Positions 24,771-40,797 of a DNA stretch of 64,000 nt are shown in pieces. This DNA is from Asterella californica. Taxonomy: Eukaryota; Streptophyta; Marchantiopsida; Marchantiales; Aytoniaceae. Numbering within the stretch: the first letter of the stretch is position 1; each line of letters opens with the position of its first letter. The stretch spans positions 36,750,501 to 36,814,500 of the forward strand of contig JAYKYS010000002.1 in the NCBI GenBank assembly GCA_036924285.1, read 5' to 3'. The notes under the pieces were generated by a model. The model was not told where the DNA came from. It saw nothing but the letters and a program-made list of their open reading frames with translations, and did no database searches. A program made the translations under genes and the position numbers.

Positions 24771-25474
24771 TTATTCTCTTTTCATCATTTAACTTTTTGT
24801 GAAGATGTTAAATGGATATATTGTTCATTTTCTCGTAGACCCAAGCAAAAAAGACCCATGATTTGTTAAGCCGTAAAATAATTCATCTCTTAAAAAAAAT
24901 AACATCCAAATACAAAGATTGAATTGAACTTGGGTGAATAAACAATGATTCTTCTTAAAATCTCATATGTCACATAACTCCAACAAATATTGTGTTGGAT
25001 CAACAACACTCGAGTATCTCTACAAGTGAACTCTTGACAACGTGGCTACTCCCATGTTCTTCGATCAAATCCACAAACGAAAATATCTGCTCTACATAGA
25101 ACGATATTATCGTATTAGGTGTCAAAGCTAGAACTTTTTGATTATATTCTTCTGCCGCGGTCCATAGTTACAGTCACGGTTGAATGTCTTACGGCTACCT
25201 CTTGAGATAGCCGCAGGATTGGCGGCGGCGATCTCTCCTCCGGCTGCAGTTTTTTTGTCATAAGTTTGAAGTAGAAAATTTCTCTCCTACAACAATTGGT
25301 CCTTCGCTACTGGATAAGAAATCTTCAGTCTTTTGGTGAGATATTCCTTTGACACTCGACTGCACTCGGCTTGTGTTCGATGTGTGATCTCGTATACTCA
25401 AAATTTAATCCTCATTTTTTTCAAAATTTTCTATATTCTCGTGTACTTTCGAGATGTCTTGTTTATCAAAATGC
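24771..25474. other. no gene seen
   Basis: AT-rich flank between the copia element and the transposase remnant, with no recognisable coding or repeat feature. Confidence 0.35.
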
Positions 25475-26010
25475 AGAGAGGTGTTGCAAGAGGTGGAGCT
25501 TATTTTAGAAATTGAAGCGCTTGTCAGTTCGGAGGATGATTTAGTATATTCTTAGACATCAACTGAAGATACAAACTCAATCGATGATTCAAGTTCTGGT
25601 GATGAGATATTTGATTTATATTTAACATTACAGAATGTAAAATATTTAGATTGTTCTATTACTTTTTCAAAAAATAAAGATTTTGTACAAAATTTCTTCT
25701 TTCAACTATCAGAAGCTTCGTTCCGTCAACTTACTCGTATGGATAAACATTCTTTTCAAGCGTTACTTTCTCTTGTAATCATCATGTATTCATGAATAAG
25801 TCTAGATTTTCTCAAGTTCAGATAGGATTATAGCTTGAAGTGACACTTGATCGGTTAGGGTCATAACTGTCTCTCTCCGATGATCAAACAAAAATCATCT
25901 AACATGGATATATGTGTTGTTATGACGTTAAAGGCAATAGATTTAATCAAACATCTTCCGACTCCAATCTTAATTTTCTTCTCAACTCCATGTAAAGATG
26001 CAAAATTATC
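25475..26010 (+). pseudogene. PIF/Harbinger-like transposase N-terminal remnant
   Basis: The plus strand reads VLQEVELILEIEALVSSEDD, a stop, an acidic serine-rich stretch, then FFFQLSEASFRQLTRMDKHS (about 25700-25755) and FQALLSLV. Past stops comes LEVTLDRLGS (about 25835-25862). This succession, a helical N-terminus, FRQLTRMD-type motif and LxVTLDRLG motif, resembles the start of plant Harbinger nucleases. The catalytic DDE core is not recognisable downstream. Family assignment is from memory of motifs only. Confidence 0.45.
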
Positions 26011-27560
26011 AGGATTTTTAAATAACTAGCGATCTTATCATAGTCAGAAGCATTCAAACGCTCTTCTTCTTCGCTCCGATGGCTCGACTTGTTTCAGAGC
26101 CATGTTTGCTTGCACGTTTCTCTCCGGATGAAGAAATATAACACCGATAACATTTTCAGTTCGATCAATTGTGAATCAACTCGATCACTCTCAATAACTC
26201 TATCTCCTTCAGAACTACAAATGATGGATGTGGATGCCATGTCCATGACCTAGAACAAGTGTAAGCTTCACTCCTTTCAATTTCAAAATCACTCCATTAC
26301 TTCAATGAGGCGTAGAAAATTATGGGTGGAGCATTCATATCTAGACTGAATGCATTATCTTTAGTAATAGACATCATTCAAAAACTAACGGTTAACTTTG
26401 CAATCTCTTTCTAAAAACTGTGGTCATCAGATCCGGTTAACTTGAAAACCCCTTCTAAAAACTGTGGACATCAGATACGATATCTGTAAAAAGTTTATAA
26501 TCTCTTTCAAAAACTGTGTCCATCAGATCCGGTATCTGTAAAAAGTTGACCGTAGAATTTCTCCTTATATAATTACGGCTAATATTTTTCCGGTCGAAAG
26601 GGAATATTTTTTCCAAGCTTTGACACGCAATCAGCCAGTCGGCAAAGTTATGAGCCTCCACTTTTGACACTACATCTTCGAATATCACTGCCAAGCACGA
26701 GCGTATTCACCTAAGCATCCGACTGTCCGTAATCTCACTCACGGCTAAACTCTGAAACACAGGCAGAAGAGTTTAATGGTATACTTCACCCAAGAATTCT
26801 GTTGTGGCTGCAGGAAAGGTCATAACGACCTGAGTTGTAGGGGAGGGCCTCTAAGGATGACATACATTATACAGAAACTGACGGTTATCAGGTCGAAGAT
26901 CTGTACAGCAACGCCACCAGAGCTATCAGATCACTTCAGAGCACCAATCTGCTCGAATATCTCGTTCAGAGGGGGATTTAACACATCAAGAAGGCAATAG
27001 GCATCACTCAAATCCCTGATCAGACAAATCAGGACCTGTACTTACTTCCACTGTACTGGTAAGTTTGTATGCTACGACATTGTGTGCGAGATATTTATGG
27101 CCACGGGATTGACTTAATTCGCAAAAATCCTTCTGACAACACCGGCTGGAACAGCAACTGGTCCACGACCAGCAAAAACATCACCCGAGCCCATGACATA
27201 CAAGTTGGATTTCGGGAATTATCTTTCCTCACAAATGAATAAATTAGAGACAGACAGCATGAGAACGTAAACAGGGCCACACTGTCCTGGTGAAAGCCAC
27301 TGCTTTCAAACGAAACAAGAAGCCCTCCATTGTTTGTCAAGTACCTCGAAGGCATTGCAAATTATGGTCGAGTCCTGAAACTGGACTACAAAACTCCCTA
27401 CTCGGGAAACGGGAAGGAGGCTAAGGTGGTGAATAACAAAAACACTAACGAACGCAATCAGAATCATCGCAATCAGAAAAGAGTTCCACCAGTCCTCGCT
27501 CCGTCTGCCTTGACACGAGAATCCCAAATCCTGTAAACCGCGACTAACATCACTGTGAGG
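26011..27560. other. no firm gene; short tandem repeats at 26.4 kb
   Basis: Between about 26,408 and 26,545 the phrase AAAACTGTG followed by CATCAGATCCGG occurs three times as an imperfect tandem repeat. A minus-strand frame at 27306-27569 is listed separately as a weak candidate. Nothing else is recognisable. Confidence 0.4.
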
Positions 27561-27569
27561 CTGAAGCAA
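27306..27569 (-). CDS. possible small single-span membrane protein (weak)
   Basis: An open frame of 87 residues contains one strongly hydrophobic segment, FLIAMILIAFVSVFVI, preceded by WWN and followed by a His-His pair, the look of a small single-pass membrane protein. It starts at the edge of the GC-rich island and points away from the complex I-like gene, so a shared bidirectional promoter is possible. I do not recognise a family and the N-terminal part is uncertain. It may be a chance frame, since an overlapping frame is also open. Confidence 0.2.
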   Translation of the reverse strand: MLQPHSDVSRGLQDLGFSCQGRRSEDWWNSFLIAMILIAFVSVFVIHHLSLLPVSRVGSFVVQFQDSTIICNAFEVLDKQWRASCFV

Positions 27570-27930
27570 GCACCATCTCTTCTCCGCTCGTCCCCTCCCC
27601 CGCCCTTCGCTCTACTCTACTGTACACGGAGGGGCGCCACCGGAGTGAGCGGTGAGCGGAGCGCCTTTGGTGGCGCGTATTGATGTTTTGCTTGTTCCGT
27701 GCGTCCATCCGTCGTCCACGGCCCTTCACTGCAGTAACCTGTTTTGTTTGCGTGCGGAGTGACAGGTTGAGAGGAGAGAACTCTTTAGTGGTGCTTCGTC
27801 CTAAGAGGATCGTTGACGAGAGGTTTTCCTCCGGTCGGTTTTGATTCGGGGTTGGGACGTGAATTTGCAGATCAGCTGATTGCTCAAGGCTGACGGATTG
27901 CATCATTCGGAGCGCAGACGCTGTTCCTGG
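27570..27930. promoter_or_regulatory. GC-rich, CpG-rich promoter-like island
   Basis: This block is clearly more GC- and CpG-rich than its surroundings. It ends about 200 bp before the complex I-like start codon. A leader intron from GTACGTTT (about 27930) to the acceptor TGTCACAG before 28111 is plausible. Long minus-strand frames across it look like composition artefacts. Confidence 0.45.
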
Positions 27931-28128
27931 TACGTTTAGAATCTGTTTGTGCGTGGTAACAGCGAAACTGCTGCTGAATGTCTAGCAAAGGTAGCTTAGG
28001 GCGATTGATGATTTTCTTGGACCTAGTAGTACTGCGGATGATTTTCTCGCTTACACGGCGCCTGTTCGTCAGTTTGAGTTATGTGTTGTGATTCATGATA
28101 GACTGTCACAGGTGCTTGCCAAAGAGCA

Positions 28129-29119
28129 ATGGGTGGAGGAGGTCATACAGAGCCTCATGGTCATTATCCGGGCTATCCCACGGGCGTATGGAGTCCCACA
28201 GGAGGATGGTGGTGTGATCCTAAGTTGTGGCGACGGAACACGGCCCTAGCTTTTCTGGGCATTTTCGCCGTTTGTGTTCCAATCGCAATGAAATCCGCCC
28301 AACTCGAGGTGATACTTTGACTCCTCTGTTCTCTCCTTACTTCTTTCTGTGCGATCAGATCGAGCCACTCGATGAGCTACTTCTACGTGGTATTATGAAT
28401 TCCGTCGGTTAAGCTTCTGTGTAAACTCGATGTGACGGGTGTTGTTGATTGAGCTTTCACGTTCTGATCGAGGTCTGGATCCCTGTCTTCTTGTTGAACT
28501 GCTTAGATAATGCAAATGTAACTAAAAAGTAAAGTCTGATAGGGCGAGGTGATGTGCATAATTCATGGTTGAGGGTCTCAGAGCGAGAATAGGATAGATT
28601 GAGATTGGTTTGCTTCCCTAAGAAACGACTGAAAGGTTCAACTTCAGTATGAAACTTGGCTGTATCTCGGGCATTCGGCTTTAAGCACTCTATCAGGTCA
28701 TCTTTCACTTCCCTTTTCCAACTTAGTTTATTTCACATTGAGAATCACAGTTTTTTAAATGTACATTCATGTGATTTGATTCTGAGAGAGTCCAGCTGAA
28801 TTGCTGTTGCCTGGAATCATGATATACCTGAACGCACGCAGTTTTGGTGGGCGTCAATCTGCCACTCAAGAGTAATAATGTATGGGTCCTTGTATACAAA
28901 TTAGGGAGTTGATTCCATTCCTGTGGTGACCTTTTAAGACTGAGTAAGGCCTTTATTGTGATAATTCACTGGTCTCCTATAGCAGGTCGTATTACGTGCA
29001 AAATAATGGTCTTCTGATGTTAATTACTGTGGATGCAGCAACGACCTGTTCCTCCCATTCGCCCTATCCCTTCTCAGAGGTGGTGTAAAAACTTTGGCCC
29101 ACCCATCAATCAGGAGTGA
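28129..29119 (+). CDS. probable small mitochondrial complex I accessory subunit
   Basis: Two exons, 28129-28308 and 29039-29119, join in phase 0 (GAG|gtgata ... atgcag|CAA) to an 86-residue protein. It has a Gly/His-rich N-terminus (MGGGGHTEPHGHYP), a WWCDPKLWRRNTAL segment, one membrane span (about residues 38-53), then PIAMKSAQLEQRP and a C-terminus with PIRPIPSQRWCKNFG. In plants, proteins of this size with RRNT-membrane-PIAMKSAxLEQRP and RPIPSQxWC belong, as I recall, to the small accessory subunits of NADH:ubiquinone oxidoreductase in the inner mitochondrial membrane. I cannot say which subunit. The intact frame across a 730-bp intron and the charge-hydrophobic-charge pattern support a real gene. 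Convergent with the minus-strand helicase gene. Confidence 0.7.
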
Positions 29120-30567
29120 GGTTGTTCACGGAATTTGATTTGGTCGGCTCTTACATACAGTGCTTGAGTAGCAGATGGACTTCGATTTTATGAACTTTAC
29201 AAGGAGTTAACGCACTAGAAATTTTGCAAGTGACTCGTTGCGAAGGACCTCTGTGTCCTTTTCTGATGAAGTTCTTCTTTCGTATGACTTCTGAATGTTA
29301 CAAAATAAATCATCGAAGTATGCCGTGGCAGTTGTTGGGGTATTATAGATAAGTGGTTTCATTCAAGTGGTTCAACGTTTATCTAGAGGAAAAGTTACCT
29401 AGCTTTGAACAAATTACTTGGTCTGTCCGCGTTCATTACGACCGAGACCCAACTGTAAACTGCCATGAAGTGCAAGCAAATGCTTCTCACGTGAAGATGA
29501 TGAAGGCGAGATGAAATTGAGGAGGTAATCGGTACTACTACGCCCCAGGACCTTCTTTGACTGTTGTTTATTTAGTAGTCAACAAGGTTCCGCTGTGGAC
29601 AGTTTTGAGTTTGTAATGTTACTGATATAACTGTGTGTTGGCGAGTGGATCATGTAGATAATTTTGCGATGTTGTATTTATCAAGAATAGTCAGCCTATT
29701 TAGTTTTAAGATCTCATTTTAAGTTAACAAATGCTAGATTACTTACAGTTAACAGAGGAGGAAAGGAAGGTGTTGATTGTCTTTCTCAAAACCACTGATA
29801 AACCGCACAAGGGCAGTTTGTTAAACCGCACTGGAAGATTTGGTCGTTTGTCTTTTGGTCTTTATAGTTCCTTCTCGCTCAACATGTTCACTTCTTTCTG
29901 GGCAGGAAATGCGGGCGAACGTTATCTTCCGACTTAGACTAGTACACAGAGCAAATACTCTCAGTCCCACTATCTTATGTTGCTACCATGTTCGAGAATC
30001 ATGACAAGTTTGGGACCGAACTGAATCCAGATTGGAAACATCTAAACACGATACAGCAAAGACCTCTCTCCGCAAAGGTCGTTAGTGTGAAAATTTACTG
30101 TGAACAAGGTAAAATCTGCATGACTCCACCTTACTCCAAATTGTCCAACTTAATAAAAGAGCCTTGTTACGTCCAAGATTGGATAATTCCAATACATCAT
30201 AACCGAGGCGTATTTTACGAATGGCTCCTCATTCTTCAAAAGCTGACTGTTGAGAAGGGGGCTTTGTATTGTGCTCAAGTACCTCACGTACTCATTTGTT
30301 TCAGTATCACGCAACGTTTACAGTATCGATTTTGGCTATAATGTCCCTGAAAGGACCTGGAGCTGTACATGCTCATAGTGGCAAGAGAGCAGAGGAGAAT
30401 ACAAGCTAATCTATTAAGTCCCCTTAGATATTTCAAACAGTTCGCTTCTGGCTACTTGTGTCACGTCCTGACGAATTTATTTACAACCTGAAGGAGAGGA
30501 CTGAAGGCAACTAGATATGTTGGAATTTGGAAAGCGCTGTCTGAGCCGCTGGAAAATCAGGTGAATC
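29120..30567. other. convergent intergenic region, no gene
   Basis: This lies between the stop codons of the complex I-like gene (+) and the MCM7 gene (-). It probably contains both 3' untranslated regions. The short plus-strand frames here do not resemble proteins. Confidence 0.4.
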
Positions 30568-35589
<5,022 letters not shown>

Positions 35590-35803
35590 CGCGAACCAGT
35601 CGCTGCTTCACTGAAACAGAATTTAAAAATGCGACCGACGCACAGACGGTCGATGTTTGTTCGACGCTGAAGCTGAAGCTGCTAAAACATCTACATCGAC
35701 ATCCGAATGTTACGCGCCCGGAAACCAGCTGTTCGATCGAGCATACGCTCCGCTTGACGGACAGTTGCCGCGCCATCTTCCGTAGCAGGAGCTAAAAGAT
35801 CTC

Positions 35804-35828
35804 GCGGGAAAGAAAGAATTGGCGGGAA
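35804..35828 (-). promoter_or_regulatory. two E2F-like sites upstream of MCM7
   Basis: On the minus strand TTTCCCGC (35811-35804) and TTCCCGCC (35828-35821) both match the E2F consensus WTTSSCSS. They lie about 215-240 bp upstream of the MCM7 ATG. Plant MCM genes are classic E2F targets at the G1/S transition, so position and gene agree. Function is inferred. Confidence 0.65.
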
Positions 35829-36202
35829 GAGAAGAGGCAGGACCTGACCACGTACAGTAGGCCTGCACAGTGCAGTGCACGAATTAACTCTCTACTCCGT
35901 CAACATCAAATACTCTGTATATGCGCAGTCAACCGAAGTACTTGGGTGAGTGACGGTGACTCCGTCAGGCCTTCCCTTGTGAGGCTTGATGGGGTCTTCC
36001 CATCCGTTTGCTATTCTTTGGGTCGCGTGTTGAAGTGACGGTGACTTGATTATAAAGGACAACACTTTGCAGTTATCCTTCAGGACCTCGGAGTCTGGCA
36101 CATGTGTAAATAATATGTCTTATTCGTCAACTGATATAATTGAATGGAAGTTTGATTAAGCTGAAAATAATTTTAGTTCAGTCTGAATGTAGTGTTTGAA
36201 GT

Positions 36203-36815
36203 ATAGCCCCCAGGCTCGGTCCCCTTCGGTTCGGCTCAATCCGGTTTGAGAAAGCTTTGACTGAACCGTTACGAACCGAACTGTTAAAAAACTTTTCAAC
36301 TTGAACCGAAAGCGAACCGAACATTTACACCAGAGACCGTATAAACTGAATCATTAAATCACGACGTTTAAACCATACCACTCAAACCACGGTACTAATA
36401 AATCAAACAAATAAAAGAAATCTGAATCTGAATCAATTTGAACCAAACTGTATAAAGCATTGTCAAAATCGTTCAAACTGGTTAAATATTAGCTCATAAT
36501 TTGTAATACAAGAGATCTTGAGTTCAAAATTACACATAATGTTCTGAAACTACTAATTATTTGAAGTGCAGTTTTAGTTGTTTAAACAGCAGTTTGGTCC
36601 ATCTGAACCTGGACTGAACCGTTTCTACTGAATTTTGAACCAATCCGATTATAAACATAACTGTTTAAACCTGGACCATTATAAACCGAACCATATAATT
36701 TTCGTTGAACTTGAACTAAACTAAACAGAGGTTGAACGAACCTAAACCGCTTCAAACCATGGTTTTACTGTTGGGTTCTGCTTGAACCGAATTGAGGCCG
36801 AGGTCTAATAGCCCC
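36203..36815. mobile_element. non-autonomous hAT-like element with 8-bp duplication
   Basis: The 597-bp element 36211-36807 is flanked by the direct repeat ATAGCCCC at 36203-36210 and 36808-36815. Its ends are CAGGCTCGGTCC and, on the opposite strand, TAGACCTCGGCC, an imperfect terminal inverted repeat. The interior is packed with variants of GAACCGAAC and GGTTTGAACC on both strands and has no coding capacity. An 8-bp target duplication and a YARNG-like terminus are hallmarks of the hAT superfamily. Confidence 0.75.
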
Positions 36816-38797
36816 ATGATCATTCACCTACAGTACGACTTAGAGAGTATCAAGAGTATCCAGATATTTATTTGACCGCAGCTTAATACTTTTGTTTGAC
36901 TTGATCCTGCCTTTTTAAACTTTGCATTATTTGATCACACTCATGACGCACAACAGCAGTTTCAACAAGTTTATCGATATGTAAAGACACTGCACTAAGA
37001 CAAGTAAGAGATAATTTGAATTGATAATCTGTTGTAAAGATATCTTAAATTCAACTTTCCGTGTAGATACATGGGTGACTGCTAATATCTCTTATCGCAT
37101 TCGGATGACATGCCATTTTGATCTATTGAACTTGCTGTAACAAGTCAAGGGTGTGTCAAGTAACACAAAATTCAACGTATTAGAGGTGCGTCAAGTAAAC
37201 TCTGGAGAATATCTCACTTAAGAGAAAAACACCTACTTAAAGGGAAGAAAACTACAAAGTACGAGACAGAAGGTTTATATATAAAAGTCTTACCAAACCG
37301 AAGTAAATTAAAGATTAATTTGAAGAGAAGGGACGGGGGACTTATCTTCCGTCTTCTCGTCACACTTTTTCAGGTCACACTTTTTCAGATAATGTTCTTT
37401 ACCTTTGGAAATGGCTTTCGGTCGATGATCAACTACTGCATTTTTGTTATAGTCTTACATAAAGATTCGTGGGTGAAACTTTTGTGGGCCCTCTAGCTAC
37501 ATAGCTTTATGCAGAATCTTGGATAAGAATACTGCAATCAAGATTGAAGAATCCAATCGTAGGAACACCTTCTAGCCTAACCTCTTATCCAAGAGTTTGC
37601 AGGAAAAGCGAAGAAAGTGTGAAGATATTTGTCAAAGTTTTTCTGATGGAGAGATCTATCGAGCTTATTCTTTTTACACTTTGCTGCGTGGCATCGGTAG
37701 GATCATACAACACCAGCATGAGCAGCTATTTAGCCTCTTTCAACGTTTTGACATGTACAAGATACTATCGAATGAAGCTTGTTTCTAATGAGCACTTGAA
37801 GCTGGTGAGTGTGTAGAAGTATGACATTCTTACTATAGACGACAAGCAACTACTCTTACAAATAGCATGTGTATTTTGCTTCTATTGAAAACTGGTGTTG
37901 AATTGGTCATACTATGAATACTTTTAAAAAGAAAAAACTTGTTATTGCAGTAGCCCAAGAGAGCCTGGAGTTTCTCTCCTACACCAATCCAGAAAGAAGG
38001 GGGACAATAGACTTCCCCATGCCAAGAACTTCCACTCCGAGACTAATTTCATTTCCGAGCAAGGCAGAGCTGCCACGCAGTTTGACTGATAATAGACAGA
38101 AATGGAACTTGAAGGTATCGTGCTCCCCAGAAGGAGTTTACATGGCCACGATATTCTTCCACTGCCAGTAGCATTACGGTCGGAACACCGTGTCTTGGAG
38201 ACTTGAAGACGTGCCAAAAGGGTTTTCGCCACCGATGGAGTATATAGAAGAAGACAAGTAGGAAGAAGAGGAAGAGGGAGGAGTCCAGACTCCAGAGTAT
38301 GTCTTGTGTCTTGATGGTGGCGTGTGCCGATTTTACTACTGTCATAGACCAGAACAGAACCTGAACTGCGTCGTATAATATATACCTTGAATGGTTCCTT
38401 ACTGACATGGAAATTGCCTGTACGGTGTCAGTTTGGAAACAAAGAGACAATCACAAAAAGAAAAAATAGGTGAGGTTTGTATAACCCTCTAAATATATAT
38501 AGATAGAAGTTCATGCTATACTTTGCAGAGCTAACTGTGTTCTTTTATTTTCCGGTTAAACCCTCCTATATCACGGTCGATATTTGAAATCTGCAGTACA
38601 TTTTCTAGAAGTTTTTGCTATGCGTTTGCGTAGCTAACAAGTTTACAAGACGACAAGAAAGTTTCCTGCTTTTACTTACGACGCTTTTTTCAGCATTTAC
38701 TTTATACCTCTGATTTCCTCTGCTGTACGGTACTAATAAACTAACTAACTCCTGCACTTCCAATGCGCAGCATCTAGTTCCATCATGGTCATTCATA
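36816..38797. other. no gene recognised
   Basis: Short frames on both strands (for example 37,544-38,171 and the complementary 37,942-38,450) have no recognisable motifs. A small tandem, TCACACTTTTTCAG twice, occurs at about 37365. Confidence 0.35.
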
Positions 38798-39201
38798 GTT
38801 TCGGACAGCTTTCTTCTTCCTCAGTCCTCGAAATCGACTATCGATCTTCTTAAGTCCCCGAAGTTAAAAATTGTCTTCCTAGTCCCCAACCGGCTGTCCT
38901 CCCGGTGACCACTGTGGTAAATATCTCAACTGTGAATGTGTATTAAAATAAATATTTATTTAAATACACAGTCGACTTCCATGGTTTAAAAAACACGCGT
39001 AGAAAGAGACTTTTGTTCTTCTTCAGTCCCCAACCGGCATGACTTGCACGCGCGCGTTCGTTGAGTAAACTGCGATTTGTAACGACCAAAAACAAGCGAC
39101 TGCCTGTAAGGTGACTGAGGAAGAAATTTTCTAACTTCGGGGGCTGAGGAAGATCTACAGTCGATTTCGGGGACTAGGAAGAAAAAAGGTGTGGTTTCGG
39201 A
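38798..39201. mobile_element. non-autonomous hAT-like element with 8-bp duplication
   Basis: The 388-bp element 38806-39193 lies between two copies of GTTTCGGA (38798-38805 and 39194-39201). Its ends, CAGCTTTCTTCTTCCT and, inverted, CACACCTTTTTTCTTCCT, open inverted arms of about 75 bp that share CGAAATCGACT and CCCCGAAGTTA. Three sub-blocks carry CTTCCTxAGTCCCC phrases. It contains no gene; the minus-strand frame running through it is a shadow. The 8-bp duplication suggests a hAT-derived MITE. Confidence 0.75.
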
Positions 39202-40797
39202 GTGGTTTTCACTTTTCCTGGCAAACCTTACGAGGTTCAGCGAGTAGACTCTACTCGATAGCTTTCCTATTAATGACAAATTCGTCCACACTATTTTGCC
39301 GATACGTTTCCGGGAATTCTCAAACAAGTCGGTAGTATGACTGACTCTAAACTCGAGTATTTCCGGAGCACAGAGTTCGAAGTATAGCTGCATGCTATCA
39401 TTAATTCACCTACTGCAACGGCTGAGAGTGTCCGGCTTACAAGGAAAGAAGTTCCAGACAAAATCCCGAGACCATTCATTTCTTCTCTCTTACATGCTCC
39501 TTTTTCTCATTATTTGAGGCCGTGCCTGCTAACCCTCGGGAGTCGGGCCCAGGTCGGAGGACCGGTCTATGGCTTGATCCCTAGACCACTCTCCTGTGAG
39601 GGACTGGTAACCACACTACCGACCTCCGGGAACATGCAGAAGAACGTGAAACTTAAGCGTGTATGTTCTTGGCCGTTATCTCGAATGGTAGGCAACATCG
39701 TAGAATGTGATGTGACATCATAATGTCCTTTATAAATAAGATTGAAACTACAAACCGGTTACAACTTCAGATGACACAGTGGACTTGACATGTTTTCGTG
39801 TTGCTCCCCGACATCAATCAAGCTTTGACCCTCTCGCATTTCACAAATAAGATAGATAAGTGATTCACAAAGTTAGCCTCACAATTAGCGAGCCTTGCAT
39901 CGAATGATAAGAACATCTGACAGTGAAGCAGGGGGTTCAAAACTCTTCAGACTTCTTTCGAACTGGCAACTACAGTTAGTACAATACTGTCTTCCGGGTT
40001 GCCGGGCAGCTGAAATACAGATGACAACCCGCGACAGCTTCAATTTCTCATCTGCACCACTACTAATCACCCCGTCGTCCTATTACCACATCTTTAGGGC
40101 GCACCTGGCAAGGTTGGCACACCACTGCAGCCGGAAGGTCCTACAACCGAACTCTAACACACAACAAGTCGTTCATTGCAGAATTTACCGACGTAAGTCG
40201 TAGGTCACCCATCCCGCGCTTGCCTGCCATTAGTCGGGCCAGAGTACATCGTGCCAACAGCCGCCGCTAACTCAGAAAATAAATTGCTCACTGCTGATCC
40301 CCACCGCAGACTACCGAATCGTAACCACAAGATACCTCGCGTGCCTGTATTGTATTCATAATCGGTACACGCACATCTACGAGAATGCCCAGAAACAGAG
40401 AATAGTAGACATCCAAGAGGTCAACATCGACCCCACAAACAATAGATATGTTTTAAGTAAAATACTATCACATGTCAATGCTGATTGATTGCGTGAGTGA
40501 CTTTCAACGTTTATCCGTGCCAGGCAGGCCGATTACCAGAAATATAGACAAGAATGGAATATACCGAACGTAAATGTTTGAAGATGTCTTGTCTATGGTC
40601 TGTGGGTGAAAAACCTTCATCCCTTATGTAAAACTGATGTGGTCCTACTTAATTAGACACAACTGGAGGGCACCTTGGGAGTTTCCTTCGGAAACGATAC
40701 AATTGACTGGAGTCGGCTCTCTTAAGCTCGCTATTGCCGAATACGATCGTAGGAACCCACAAAACCATGTTGACCTTGCATCCTCTTGACTAACTAC
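39202..40797. other. no gene; probable FAD2 3' flank at right
   Basis: A GC-rich patch at about 39,510-39,640 stands out but encodes nothing recognisable. The part next to 40,797 must hold the 3' untranslated region of the desaturase gene. Confidence 0.35.

Noticed and set aside
27550..27906. 118-residue minus-strand frame, Arg/Ser-rich
   Set aside because: Lies in the GC-rich island where stop codons are rare; no motif and overlaps the likely promoter.
35892..36101. 69-residue minus-strand frame upstream of MCM7
   Set aside because: No recognisable motif, ends inside repeated GTGACGGTGACT sequence, and no splice partner found.
38986..39393. 135-residue minus-strand frame
   Set aside because: It runs from the hAT-like MITE into its flank; composition artefact.
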